Source: an uncultured Burkholderiales bacterium
Lineage (GTDB): Bacteria; Pseudomonadota; Gammaproteobacteria; Burkholderiales; Burkholderiaceae_C
Reading direction: 5' to 3'
Assembly (NCBI GenBank): GCA_943908475.1
Contig: CALTTG010000018.1
Location: forward strand, 1 to 64,000
DNA: 64,000 nt
Below the pieces are notes generated by a model. The model worked only from the letters and a program-made list of their open reading frames with translations, had not been told where the DNA came from and made no database searches. The stretch's first letter is position 1. The number at the start of each line of letters is the position of its first letter. Below are positions 49,261 through 56,937 of the stretch, piece by piece. The translations under genes were made by a program, and so were the position numbers.

Positions 49261-50474
49261 CAGAACATGCGGGGAGCGCCGCCACTGCGAGACTTGGTCT
49301 CGCCCGAGGAGGCCTCACCCACCACGACCAGGTCACCCTCGTTCAAACCGGCCAGCACCTGCGCCTGCACCCGGTTGTTCAGGCCCACTTTGACGTCCCG
49401 CGTCTCCACTTTGGCCTGATCCCCTTGGCCCTTGAGCACCTTCACCGGATAGAGGCCTTTCTTGCCTCGCTTGCCCAGCGCCGAAGCCGGGATCAGCAAA
49501 GCGCCCTCGGCCTTGTCCAGCACGATGGAGACCTGCGCCGTCATGGCCACCCGCAGCGTGTTGTCCGGGTTGGGCACTTCGAACAGCCCGTTGTAATAGA
49601 TGGCCGCCGTGGTGCTGGTGGTCGTGGTGGTGGCCTCGGTCTGTTCGGACTCGGGCGTGGGCTCGACCGCTCGCAGCGTGGCCTCATGGCGTTTGCGGGT
49701 GTCACCCAAGATGGTGAAGTACACCGGCAAGCCCGGCTTGACCCGCACCACATCGGCCTCTGATATCTGCGCCTTGACCGTGACGGTGTCGAGCTTGGCC
49801 AGTTTGATGATGGTGGGGGCCGACTGATTGGCATTGACCGTGCGCCCCTCTTCGGTGACCACCGCCGAGACCACCCCATCCATGGGCGCAAGGATCCGGG
49901 TGTAGCCCAGGTTCACGCGGGCGGTGTCCGCCGTGATGCCTTGCTGTCGAATCTGCGCCTCCAGCGCTTTGAGCTCGGCGCGCAGGGTGTCCACGCTGGC
50001 CCGTGCCGCCTCCAGCGACTGGCGAGAGGTCGCATCCTGCGCCATCAACGACTGCTGCCGCGCCAAGGTGAGCTCGGCCTGCACCAGCGCGGCTTGCTTG
50101 GCCAAGCGCTGGGCCTGGATGCTCTGAATGGCCGCCTCGGCGTTGCGCAAGGCGTTCGTCTGGGGCGTGGCATCGATCTCGGCGATCAACTGCCCCTTGC
50201 TGACCGCGTCGCCCAGCGCTACGTGCAGTCGCTTGACCTGGCCCGACACCTGGGCGCCCACGCTGACTTGCTTGACCGGGCGGATGGTGCCCGTGGCCAA
50301 CACGGTGTCTTCGATGTCTCCCTTTTCCACGGCCGCCGTGATGACCTCAGGCGGCTTGGACTTGGGGAACCACTTCACCTTGACGCCCCAGCCCATCAGG
50401 CCCAAGACCACCAGTGCGACCAGCACCTTGGCGCTGAACAGCCGCTTCACCCACGTTGTCTTCGTTGCACTCAT
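49260..50474 (-). CDS. macA: MacA-type periplasmic adaptor (HlyD/RND family)
   Basis: The 404-residue adaptor starts MSATKTTWVKRLFSAKVLVA with one N-terminal membrane anchor. A lipoyl/barrel-sandwich half (IEDTVLATGTIRPVKQVSVG), a long helical hairpin rich in Ala, Gln and Leu, the second lipoyl half (ILAPMDGVVSAVVTEEGRTV) and a beta-barrel domain follow. A Thr-rich insertion (EATTTTTSTTAA) is unusual and probably a loop. It connects MacB to the outer membrane lipoprotein. A stable UUCG-capped hairpin lies 27 bp upstream of its start. Confidence 0.94.
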   Translation of the reverse strand: MSATKTTWVKRLFSAKVLVALVVLGLMGWGVKVKWFPKSKPPEVITAAVEKGDIEDTVLATGTIRPVKQVSVGAQVSGQVKRLHVALGDAVSKGQLIAEIDATPQTNALRNAEAAIQSIQAQRLAKQAALVQAELTLARQQSLMAQDATSRQSLEAARASVDTLRAELKALEAQIRQQGITADTARVNLGYTRILAPMDGVVSAVVTEEGRTVNANQSAPTIIKLAKLDTVTVKAQISEADVVRVKPGLPVYFTILGDTRKRHEATLRAVEPTPESEQTEATTTTTSTTAAIYYNGLFEVPNPDNTLRVAMTAQVSIVLDKAEGALLIPASALGKRGKKGLYPVKVLKGQGDQAKVETRDVKVGLNNRVQAQVLAGLNEGDLVVVGEASSGETKSRSGGAPRMF

Positions 50475-50500
50475 GCCCGAAGTGTGCCGCAAGCTGACTC

Positions 50501-50520
50501 ATCGATCCCGAAGGATCGAT
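50501..50520 (-). other. UUCG-capped hairpin before macA
   Basis: On the minus strand ATCGATCC-TTCG-GGATCGAT forms a perfect 8-bp stem closed by a C(UUCG)G tetraloop, a very stable RNA fold. No U-run follows, so it is either a 3' end-protecting structure of the DUF3034 mRNA or a macA leader element. Confidence 0.55.
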
Positions 50521-50550
50521 ATACGTTTTGTAAAGCGCAGGCCGCCCCGT

Positions 50551-51438
50551 TCAGAACGTGGTTTGTGCAGAGACGTACAAGCCGCGTTGTTGCTTGAGGG
50601 TGGCCACATTGCCCAGGTTGAGCCAGGCGGCCGTCAGGCTGGCTTGGCGGATGGGAAACCAGGCGACGAAGAGGTCCCAAGCCGTGTCTTCCTGAAAACC
50701 CGCCAAACCCAGGTTGTCGGGCCGGGTGCGCACCTCGGCCCCCACCACCAAGTCATCGCGCAGCATCAAGCCCAAAGAGGCTTCAACGTGCAAGGTTCGG
50801 TCAGCCTCGGCCGCGCCACCGAAACCGAGCAAGCCGAATTGGTTGGCGCGGGTGTAGCGCAGCGTGGCATTGGCCAGCACATTGTGCCCACCCAAGGCGG
50901 CCAACCACAACTTGGTGGCGGTGAGGTAGAGGTCCACATCTTCGGTCTCTCGAGCGCCGAGCGCGTACGGCAGGGCCTTGTCATCGACCTGCTTGTGCTG
51001 CAAGCCCGCGCTGACTTGAGGCCACCAGCGGTCCTGATCGTGAACGGCATCGCCAAACAGTCGAACCTTGACCCCGACCGTGCTCATTTCCAGCGACTTG
51101 TTGGCCATGACCTGATCGCTGAGGCGAAAGCTCCAGCGGGACAGGCTCAGCTCCACCCGGTTGTGAATGCCCACCGAAGCGGCAGCCACCTTGAGGTGAT
51201 GACCGTCTTGCGTGCGAACCTGGGTCAGGCTGGCAGAGCCACCCACTTGGTCGCTGCTGCCAGAACCCGCGATCACGGCCCAGGGGGTCAGGCCACCACC
51301 GGCAGCCCCTTCGACCTGGTTGACGCCCCAGGTGCCCAACAGGCGATCCCCTGCCAAGCTGACCTCACACAGCAGCGCCGAAGCCAACACCATGCCCGAC
51401 ACGGCACCAGCTTTTGTGTACCCAGCGAAATGCGGCAT
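50551..51438 (-). CDS. DUF3034 family outer-membrane-like beta protein
   Basis: The 295-residue protein starts MPHFAGYTKAGAVSGMVLAS at 51438, preceded by AAAGGGG, with a signal peptide ending near SLA. The mature part begins LLGTWGVNQVEGAAGGGLTP and contains alternating strands such as FGDAVHDQDRWWPQVSAGLQ and ATLRYTRANQFGLLGFGG. It ends in QRGLYVSAQTTF with a terminal Phe, as expected of an outer membrane barrel. I recall these blocks from the DUF3034 family. The function is unknown. It is divergent from a lipoprotein haemoglobin and a cupredoxin-like protein. Confidence 0.78.
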   Translation of the reverse strand: MPHFAGYTKAGAVSGMVLASALLCEVSLAGDRLLGTWGVNQVEGAAGGGLTPWAVIAGSGSSDQVGGSASLTQVRTQDGHHLKVAAASVGIHNRVELSLSRWSFRLSDQVMANKSLEMSTVGVKVRLFGDAVHDQDRWWPQVSAGLQHKQVDDKALPYALGARETEDVDLYLTATKLWLAALGGHNVLANATLRYTRANQFGLLGFGGAAEADRTLHVEASLGLMLRDDLVVGAEVRTRPDNLGLAGFQEDTAWDLFVAWFPIRQASLTAAWLNLGNVATLKQQRGLYVSAQTTF

Positions 51439-51472
51439 GACCAGCCCCTTTGCGAAACCCAATGACTGACTG

Positions 51473-51538
51473 GTTTTCGTCCAGACCCCCGCGAACTTGA
51501 TGCGTGGGGCTCAACCTCGGCCGCAAACCGACGAAAAC
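51473..51538. repeat. 9-bp inverted repeat in the DUF3034 / haemoglobin divergent region
   Basis: GTTTTCGTC (51473-51481) and GACGAAAAC (51530-51538) are perfect inverted copies with centres 57 bp apart. They could be two half-sites of a looping regulator or the stem of a long hairpin. Confidence 0.4.
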
Positions 51539-51565
51539 GAGAGACCAGCCGAAGAGGACCCTTGC

Positions 51566-51994
51566 ATGAAGACGATCACTTCCATCCTGTGCGCTGTGGG
51601 CATCGCACTGCTGACCGCCTGTGCCAGCCCGCCCCAGCCTCAACCTCTGTACCTGTCGCTCGGGGGCGAGGCCGGCATTGCCCAGATCGTTCATCGCACC
51701 TTGACCCGTGTGTCGCAAGACCCGCAAACCGCGCGCACATTTCGGGGCATCAAGATGCCATTCCTGATCGACTCGGTGAGCAAACACATTTGCCACGTGG
51801 CAGATGGTCCCTGTGTGTACGAGGGCGAGACCATGGCACGTGCACATGCCGACCTGGGTCTGGCCGGATCAGATTTCGACCGAATGGCCCAGACCTTGCG
51901 GGAAGAGCTGGACCGCGCGGGTGTGAGCCAAGCCGCCAAGAATGAGTTGCTCAGGCGACTCACCCCCATGCGGCGCGACATCGTCACCCGCTGA
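51566..51994 (+). CDS. Lipoprotein group 1 truncated haemoglobin
   Basis: The 142-residue protein has a lipoprotein signal (MKTITSILCAVGIALLTAC, Cys19) followed by a group 1 truncated globin. LYLSLGGEAGIAQIVHRTL forms helices A/B, the CD region contains HVADGPCVYEG, and MARAHADLGLAGSDFDRM supplies the proximal His. Haem-bound O2 or NO chemistry is expected. The lipid anchor places it in the periplasm or outer membrane, unlike the usual cytosolic trHb. GAGGA precedes the start. The next gene, 19 bp later, encodes a secreted cupredoxin-like protein. Confidence 0.88.
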   Translation: MKTITSILCAVGIALLTACASPPQPQPLYLSLGGEAGIAQIVHRTLTRVSQDPQTARTFRGIKMPFLIDSVSKHICHVADGPCVYEGETMARAHADLGLAGSDFDRMAQTLREELDRAGVSQAAKNELLRRLTPMRRDIVTR

Positions 51995-52013
51995 CCCTCC
52001 ACCAGGACGTCTC

Positions 52014-52613
52014 ATGCGAGCCCAACCCCTTCCCTTCCCCGATCGCACTGCGGTCTTCTGCCTCGGATCCCTGCTGTGCATGCAGGCCTGGGCGGCTCCC
52101 CAAACCATCACCGTGCTCACGGCCGCTGGCGTGCCGCACCCTTGGGCGGCCGTGTCGGTGTCCGTCAAAGGAGAATCGGCCAAAGGCCATGGTGTGGTGG
52201 TGGACATGGGGCAACGCAGCCGCAACTTCACCCCGCCTGTCGTCGTCGTCCCTGTGGGGGGCGCGGTGAACTTCCCCAATTACGACACGGTGAGGCACCA
52301 CGTTTATTCGTTTTCGCCCACGAAGAAATTCGAGATCAAGCTCTACACCGGCACCCCCACGGCACCGGTGGTCTTCGACAAGCCCGGAACCGCGACCCTG
52401 GGATGCAACATCCACGACACCATGGTGGGCTACATCCATGTGGTCGACACGCCGTACCACGGTGTCACCGACAGTCAGGGCAAAGTCACGATCGACCTGC
52501 CGGCTGGGGAGCATCGACTGAGGGTGTGGACGGCCAACATGGGTGAAGGGGCTGCCCCTCAAGAATTCCCCCTGAAAACAGGCGGCCCCGTGACCGTCAA
52601 GGTCAAGCCCTGA
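52014..52613 (+). CDS. Secreted cupredoxin-like protein (methylamine utilization-type)
   Basis: The 199-residue protein has a signal peptide ending AWA and a plastocyanin-like domain. PVGGAVNFPNYDTVRHHVYS supplies the first His ligand, and TLGCNIHDTMVGYIHV supplies the Cys, His and Met, so a type 1 copper site looks complete. A C-terminal beta domain (GKVTIDLPAGEHRLRVW) resembles a carboxypeptidase regulatory fold. Homologues are often named 'methylamine utilization protein', but no mau gene is present. With the haemoglobin lipoprotein upstream it may form a small electron-transfer or NO/O2-handling pair. Confidence 0.82.
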   Translation: MRAQPLPFPDRTAVFCLGSLLCMQAWAAPQTITVLTAAGVPHPWAAVSVSVKGESAKGHGVVVDMGQRSRNFTPPVVVVPVGGAVNFPNYDTVRHHVYSFSPTKKFEIKLYTGTPTAPVVFDKPGTATLGCNIHDTMVGYIHVVDTPYHGVTDSQGKVTIDLPAGEHRLRVWTANMGEGAAPQEFPLKTGGPVTVKVKP

Positions 52614-52624
52614 GCGGACAGCGC

Positions 52625-53644
52625 TCAGGCCATGAGCACGCCATCGGGTTGCACTCGGCACAAGCGGCGGCGCACCTCCTCGGCGGGTTCTTGGCCACCC
52701 AGCGCCAAGCCGACCGACAAGGCCAGACGGGCTTGGCTGGGCGTGAGCGCGCCCACCGACGGCCAGGGATGATCCCCTGAAAGGCTGACACCGCCTCGGG
52801 CCACCCTCGACACTCGCCACACTGGCACCCCTCGGGTCACCTCGCGCTGCAGCACTTCTGTCAGCGCCGCATGCACCGTGCCGTGCCCAGTGCAGGCCAC
52901 CAACCAGCCTTGCGGCCGCTCATGCTCGCGCAACAAGGCCTCGACCAGACGCACATCTGCATCGCCATGGCTGGTCACGCAAGGCACCCATGGCAAGGCC
53001 TCCAGTGCCAAGAGCGCGTCCGTGCACAAGCCCTCCGACGGCCACCCGGCTGCGCCTGGAGCCAAGGGCGGGGCACCACCTGCATCAAACGCGTCGATGT
53101 GCCAGCTGTGCACCTTGCGCACCTGAGCCCCGGGCCAAACCCGTCCCTGCAGGGCCACCAGCACCCCGCCGCCTTGCGGGTGCCCGGGGGCCTGCCGAGC
53201 AGCCGCCTGAACGGCCTGGACGGTCTGCACGGCCCACATCAGGTTGGCGGGGCCATCGGCCTCGGCCGACGACGCGGGTCGCATGGCCGCGGTCAACACC
53301 ACCGGCTTGCCCGGGGGCAGGAGAAGGTGCAACAACAAGGCCGTTTCCTCGAGGGTGTCGGTGCCGTGGGTGATCACCAGCCCGTCCACTTCGGGGCGCT
53401 GCAGATGCGCCAAGCACGCCTGCAACAGCAAGCGCCACTGAGACCACCCCATGTCCTTGCTGTCGACCTGGCACACCTGGTGAGACTCCAGTGGCACGCC
53501 CTGCAAGCCAGGGATGGCGGCCAGCAACTGCGCCGCGCCCAGCTGGGCGGCCCGATAGTCCCGATCACGACCGGTGGTCGACAGCCCGGCAATCGTGCCC
53601 CCTGTGCCCAGAACCACCACCCGCTGACCCAAGGTGAGCGCCAT
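52625..53644 (-). CDS. L-asparaginase (type I/II bacterial family)
   Basis: The 339-residue enzyme hydrolyses asparagine to aspartate and ammonia. Both catalytic motifs are present: VVLGTGGTIAGLS with the nucleophilic Thr, and GLVITHGTDTLEETA with the second Thr-Asp pair. No signal peptide is seen, so it is probably cytoplasmic. The start is ATG 53644. It is divergent from lexA, and the two tandem LexA boxes (53683-53716) lie 39-72 bp upstream of its start, which could bring it under SOS control. It converges with the cupredoxin gene across 11 bp. Confidence 0.9.
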   Translation of the reverse strand: MALTLGQRVVVLGTGGTIAGLSTTGRDRDYRAAQLGAAQLLAAIPGLQGVPLESHQVCQVDSKDMGWSQWRLLLQACLAHLQRPEVDGLVITHGTDTLEETALLLHLLLPPGKPVVLTAAMRPASSAEADGPANLMWAVQTVQAVQAAARQAPGHPQGGGVLVALQGRVWPGAQVRKVHSWHIDAFDAGGAPPLAPGAAGWPSEGLCTDALLALEALPWVPCVTSHGDADVRLVEALLREHERPQGWLVACTGHGTVHAALTEVLQREVTRGVPVWRVSRVARGGVSLSGDHPWPSVGALTPSQARLALSVGLALGGQEPAEEVRRRLCRVQPDGVLMA

Positions 53645-53682
53645 GCCAAAACCCTTCACTGATGCCTGAAAAAGACAAACCA

Positions 53683-53716
53683 CTGGACAAACAAACAGCC
53701 CTGTATAGAATCACAG
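53683..53716. promoter_or_regulatory. Tandem LexA boxes upstream of lexA
   Basis: CTGTATAGAATCACAG (53701-53716) is an exact CTGT-N8-ACAG box. CTGGACAAACAAACAG (53683-53698) is a second box with one mismatch. They are 18 bp apart centre to centre. A plausible lexA promoter, TGGACA (53684-53689) with TAGAAT (53706-53711) at 16-bp spacing, is covered by both. Confidence 0.85.
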
Positions 53717-53735
53717 AAATCAACCGGGCTTTTCC

Positions 53736-54443
53736 ATGAACGATAAACCCAAACTCACCCCTCGGCAGCAAGAGATCTTTGAGCTCATCCAGCGTGCCAT
53801 TGCCCGCACGGGTGCGCCGCCCACGCGGGCCGAAATCGCTGCCGAATTGGGGTTTCGCTCCGCCAATGCCGCCGAAGAGCACCTGCAGGCGCTGGCGCGC
53901 AAGGGTGTCATTGAACTGGTGGGGGGCACCTCACGCGGCATTCGACTGAAAGCGGGCACTTTGCGCACGGTGAACGAAACCCGCAAGAAGGTGAGCGACT
54001 CGGCTTCGAGCGTGCTGGCGCAACTCAACATGACCCTGCCCGGCCTGGAACAACTGGCCCTGCCCCTGGTGGGCCGCGTCGCTGCGGGGGCCCCCATCCT
54101 GGCAGAAGAGTCCATTGAGCGCACCTACCATGTCGAGGCGGGCATGTTCTCTCGCCAGCCCGACTACCTGCTGCGCGTCAAGGGCATGAGCATGAAAGAC
54201 ATCGGCATCATGGACGGCGACCTGCTGGCCGTGGCCCGCACCCGCGAAGCCCGCAACGGCCAAATTGTGGTGGCCCGCATCGATGGCGAAGTCACCGTCA
54301 AACGCTTCCAACGCACGGCGCAGCACATCGAGTTGCTGCCTGAAAACGAAGCATTCCAACCCATCATCGTCACCCCCGACCAGACCGACTTCGAGCTGGA
54401 AGGCCTGGCGGTGGGGTTGATTCGAAATCAGTGGATCAACTGA
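53736..54443 (+). CDS. lexA: SOS repressor LexA
   Basis: The 235-residue repressor-protease starts MNDKPKLTPRQQEIFELIQR. It has a winged helix (PPTRAEIAAELGFRSANAAE), a linker, and the S24 autoprotease with cleavage site Ala117-Gly118, Ser152 in KGMSMKD and Lys189 in VTVKRF. A stretch of about 25 residues between the domains (TVNETRKKVSDSASSVLAQL) is longer than in E. coli (202 residues) and common in this group. It represses DNA-damage genes until RecA-stimulated self-cleavage. Tandem LexA boxes precede it. Confidence 0.97.
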   Translation: MNDKPKLTPRQQEIFELIQRAIARTGAPPTRAEIAAELGFRSANAAEEHLQALARKGVIELVGGTSRGIRLKAGTLRTVNETRKKVSDSASSVLAQLNMTLPGLEQLALPLVGRVAAGAPILAEESIERTYHVEAGMFSRQPDYLLRVKGMSMKDIGIMDGDLLAVARTREARNGQIVVARIDGEVTVKRFQRTAQHIELLPENEAFQPIIVTPDQTDFELEGLAVGLIRNQWIN

Positions 54444-54481
54444 TCGACTGACACGTCCCTCGGCGCGGGTGGCGGGCATTT

Positions 54482-54498
54482 GCCCTGGTCACCAGGGC
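54482..54498. repeat. 17-bp palindrome after lexA
   Basis: GCCCTGGT-C-ACCAGGGC is a perfect palindrome about 40 bp after the lexA stop and 63 bp before a small gene. As RNA it forms a 6-bp stem with a 5-nt loop and no T-run. It is either a weak terminator or an operator. Confidence 0.4.
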
Positions 54499-54561
54499 GA
54501 TCCCGTGCCAGAGGCTCCTGACCTGAATCCTGCCGAACTTCTTGCATGATCGGAGTTCACC

Positions 54562-54786
54562 ATGATTCATCACTTTGCACGCGCCCTGGCCGTTCGTGAA
54601 AAACTGCGGGCTCAAGAGCTGGCCCCATCGCCAGCGCCAATGTCAGTCCCGCTGAATTCGGTGCGCGCCAACCCGCTGCGCATCCGCCGAGACCCCAGCG
54701 ACACGCGGCGCACCGTCATCACCGGTCGCTTTGCCGACGTGTGTGCGGCACTGGACCGTCTGGTCGAACTGGAAGCGGCGGCCTGA
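54562..54786 (+). CDS. Small hypothetical protein, 74 residues
   Basis: I do not recognise this protein. It starts MIHHFARALAVREKLRAQEL after a CGGAG site. An Arg-rich amphipathic N-terminal helix and a Pro/Ser linker precede a compact C-terminal stretch DTRRTVITGRFADVCAALDR followed by LVELEAAA. The last 30 residues look like a short strand plus helix. There is no membrane segment. The spacing and codon use fit a real gene, placed alone between lexA and the phaCAB terminator. It could be a small DNA- or protein-binding adaptor. Confidence 0.65.
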   Translation: MIHHFARALAVREKLRAQELAPSPAPMSVPLNSVRANPLRIRRDPSDTRRTVITGRFADVCAALDRLVELEAAA

Positions 54787-54800
54787 ACCCCTGCGACATG

Positions 54801-54832
54801 AAAAAAGCCCCAGGGCCGGAGCCTTGGGGCTT
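54801..54832 (-). terminator. Intrinsic terminator of the phaCAB operon
   Basis: AAGCCCCAGGGC and GCCTTGGGGCTT form a 12-bp stem (one G-T pair) with a CGGA loop. On the minus strand it is followed by six T, 25 bp after the phaB stop. It probably also weakly ends the small plus-strand gene. Confidence 0.85.
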
Positions 54833-54856
54833 GGTCTGACGGGCGTGTGGCGCCGA

Positions 54857-55594
54857 TCAACCCATGTGGAGTCCACCGTTGACCGAGAAGTCGGCGCCTG
54901 TGGCGAAGCCTGCTTCATCGCTGGCCACCCAAGACACCATCGAGGCGATCTCTTCAGGGGCGCCCAAGCGCTTGACGGGAATGGTCGCGACGATCTTGTC
55001 CAGCACATCCTGACGAATCGAGCGCACCATGTCGGTGCCGATGTAGCCCGGCGACACGGTGTTCACAGTCACCCCCTTGTTGGCCACCTCTTGAGCCAAC
55101 GCCATGGTGAAACCGTGCATGCCAGCCTTGGCCGCCGAGTAGTTGGTCTGCCCGAACTGACCTTTTTCACCGTTGACCGAACTGATGTTGACGATGCGGC
55201 CGAAACCACGGTCCACCATGTCGTCAATCACTTGCTTGGTCACATTGAACAAGCTGTTGAGGTTGGTGTCGATCACGGCATCCCAGTCGGCCTTGCTCAT
55301 CTTGCGGAACATGCCGTCACGGGTGATGCCCGCGTTGTTCACCAGCACATCGATGGGACCAAACTCTTCGCGGGTGCGCTTGAACGCTTCCACGGTCGAG
55401 TCCCAATCGGAGACATTGCCAACCGACGCATAGAAGGTGTAGCCCAGGGCCTTTTGTTCATCCAGCCACTTCACGTGGTCGCGGCTGGGGCCACAGCCCG
55501 CGATCACCAGCATGCCGTCGCGGTGCAGCCGCTGGCAGATCGCCGTTCCGATGCCACCCATGCCGCCGGTGACGTATGCAATTTTCTTGGCCAT
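54857..55594 (-). CDS. phaB: Acetoacetyl-CoA reductase (NADPH)
   Basis: The 245-residue SDR reduces acetoacetyl-CoA to (R)-3-hydroxybutyryl-CoA for PHB. It shows IAYVTGGMGGIGTAICQRL, VLVNNAGITRDGMF, the catalytic Ser in NISSVNGEKGQFGQ with Tyr-Lys in TNYSAAKAGMHGF, and SPGYIGTDMV. The start ATG 55594 has GAGGAG nine bases upstream; a GTG at 55600 is less likely. It is the third gene of the phaC-phaA-phaB operon and is followed by a terminator. Confidence 0.96.
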   Translation of the reverse strand: MAKKIAYVTGGMGGIGTAICQRLHRDGMLVIAGCGPSRDHVKWLDEQKALGYTFYASVGNVSDWDSTVEAFKRTREEFGPIDVLVNNAGITRDGMFRKMSKADWDAVIDTNLNSLFNVTKQVIDDMVDRGFGRIVNISSVNGEKGQFGQTNYSAAKAGMHGFTMALAQEVANKGVTVNTVSPGYIGTDMVRSIRQDVLDKIVATIPVKRLGAPEEIASMVSWVASDEAGFATGADFSVNGGLHMG

Positions 55595-55678
55595 GTTCAC
55601 TTACTCCTCGTGTAGGAATTCACTTGATTGAATGGCCCCGGCTTGTGACCCGGGCCTGAAAAACCGAACCCTGATGTG

Positions 55679-56857
55679 TCAGCGTTCGACGGTGAGTGCC
55701 ACCCCCATGCCGCCCCCGATGCACAGCGACGCAATGCCTTTCTTGGCATCCCGTTTCTGCATCTCGTGCAGCAGCGAGACCAGCACGCGGCAACCCGATG
55801 CGCCGATGGGGTGACCAATCGCAATGGCCCCTCCATTGACGTTGACCTTGCTGGTGTCCCAGCCCATTTCCTTGTGCACGGCGCAGGCCTGGGCCGCAAA
55901 GGCCTCGTTGATTTCGAGCAGATCCAACTCAGAGGCCTGCCAACCGGCGCGCTCCAGCGCGCGGCGGGAAGCCGGCACTGGCCCCATCCCCATGTAGGCC
56001 GGGTCCAGCCCCGCACTCGCATACGAAGCAATGCGCGCCATGGGCGTCAGGCCCAAGGCCTTGGCTTTGTCGGCCGACATGACCATCACAGCGGCGGCCC
56101 CATCGTTGAGGCCCGAGGCATTGCCCGCGGTGACCGATCCCGCCTTGTCAAAGGCGGGCCGCAAGCCCGCCAGGGCCTCGGCGGTGGTCTTTTTGTTGAT
56201 GAACTCATCGGCATCGAACACGATGGGATCGCCCTTTTTCTGGGGCAGCACCACCGGCGCGATTTCGTCTTTGAAGCGCCCCGCTGCCTGGGCTGCCGCC
56301 GCTTTTTGCTGCGACGCCAGTGCCAATGCATCCTGGTCTTCGCGGGTGATGCCGTACTGCTTGGCCACGTTCTCGGCGGTGATGCCCATGTGGTACTGGT
56401 TGTAGACATCCCACAAGCCGTCGTTGACCATGGTGTCCACCATCGACCAATTGCCCATGCGCTGACCTTCGCGCGAATTGGGCACCACGTGGGGCGACAG
56501 GCTCATGTTTTCCTGTCCGCCCGCGATCACGATCTCGGCATCACCATCGCGGATGGCTTGCACCGCCAGCATGACGGCCTTCAAGCCCGAACCACACACC
56601 TTGTTGATGGTGTAGGCCGGCACGCCCTGGGGCAAGCCTGCCTTGATCACGGCTTGGCGAGCCGGGTTCTGGCCGCAACCTGCTTGCAGCACTTGACCCA
56701 GGATCACCTCACTCACCTGCTCGCCCGACACCCCAGTGCGAGCCAGCAATTCCTTGATGACCACGGCGCCCAGTTCGGCGGCGGGAGTTTTGGCGAGCGT
56801 GCCGCCGAATTTGCCCACGGCGGTGCGCACGGCCGCCACAATCACGATGTCAGTCAT
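55679..56857 (-). CDS. phaA: Acetyl-CoA acetyltransferase (biosynthetic beta-ketothiolase)
   Basis: The 392-residue thiolase condenses two acetyl-CoA to acetoacetyl-CoA. Active-site Cys is in LQAGCGQNPARQA, the His in NVNGGAIAIGHPIGASG, and the second Cys in SLCIGGGMGVALTVER. GSGLKAVMLA and GGQENMSLSPHV are also diagnostic. The length is normal. It lies between phaC (80 bp upstream) and phaB, consistent with a PHB operon. The start at 56857 follows GGAGAAC. Confidence 0.96.
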   Translation of the reverse strand: MTDIVIVAAVRTAVGKFGGTLAKTPAAELGAVVIKELLARTGVSGEQVSEVILGQVLQAGCGQNPARQAVIKAGLPQGVPAYTINKVCGSGLKAVMLAVQAIRDGDAEIVIAGGQENMSLSPHVVPNSREGQRMGNWSMVDTMVNDGLWDVYNQYHMGITAENVAKQYGITREDQDALALASQQKAAAAQAAGRFKDEIAPVVLPQKKGDPIVFDADEFINKKTTAEALAGLRPAFDKAGSVTAGNASGLNDGAAAVMVMSADKAKALGLTPMARIASYASAGLDPAYMGMGPVPASRRALERAGWQASELDLLEINEAFAAQACAVHKEMGWDTSKVNVNGGAIAIGHPIGASGCRVLVSLLHEMQKRDAKKGIASLCIGGGMGVALTVER

Positions 56858-56937
56858 TGATGTTCTCCATGGTGGGGACAGCCATCATTCGCGTCATCAG
56901 ACTCGAACGATGACGTTGTCTGGGTTGGCAGCAAAAA

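Noticed and set aside
50501..50520. Rho-independent terminator before macA
   Set aside because: The stem is strong, but neither strand has a T-run after it.
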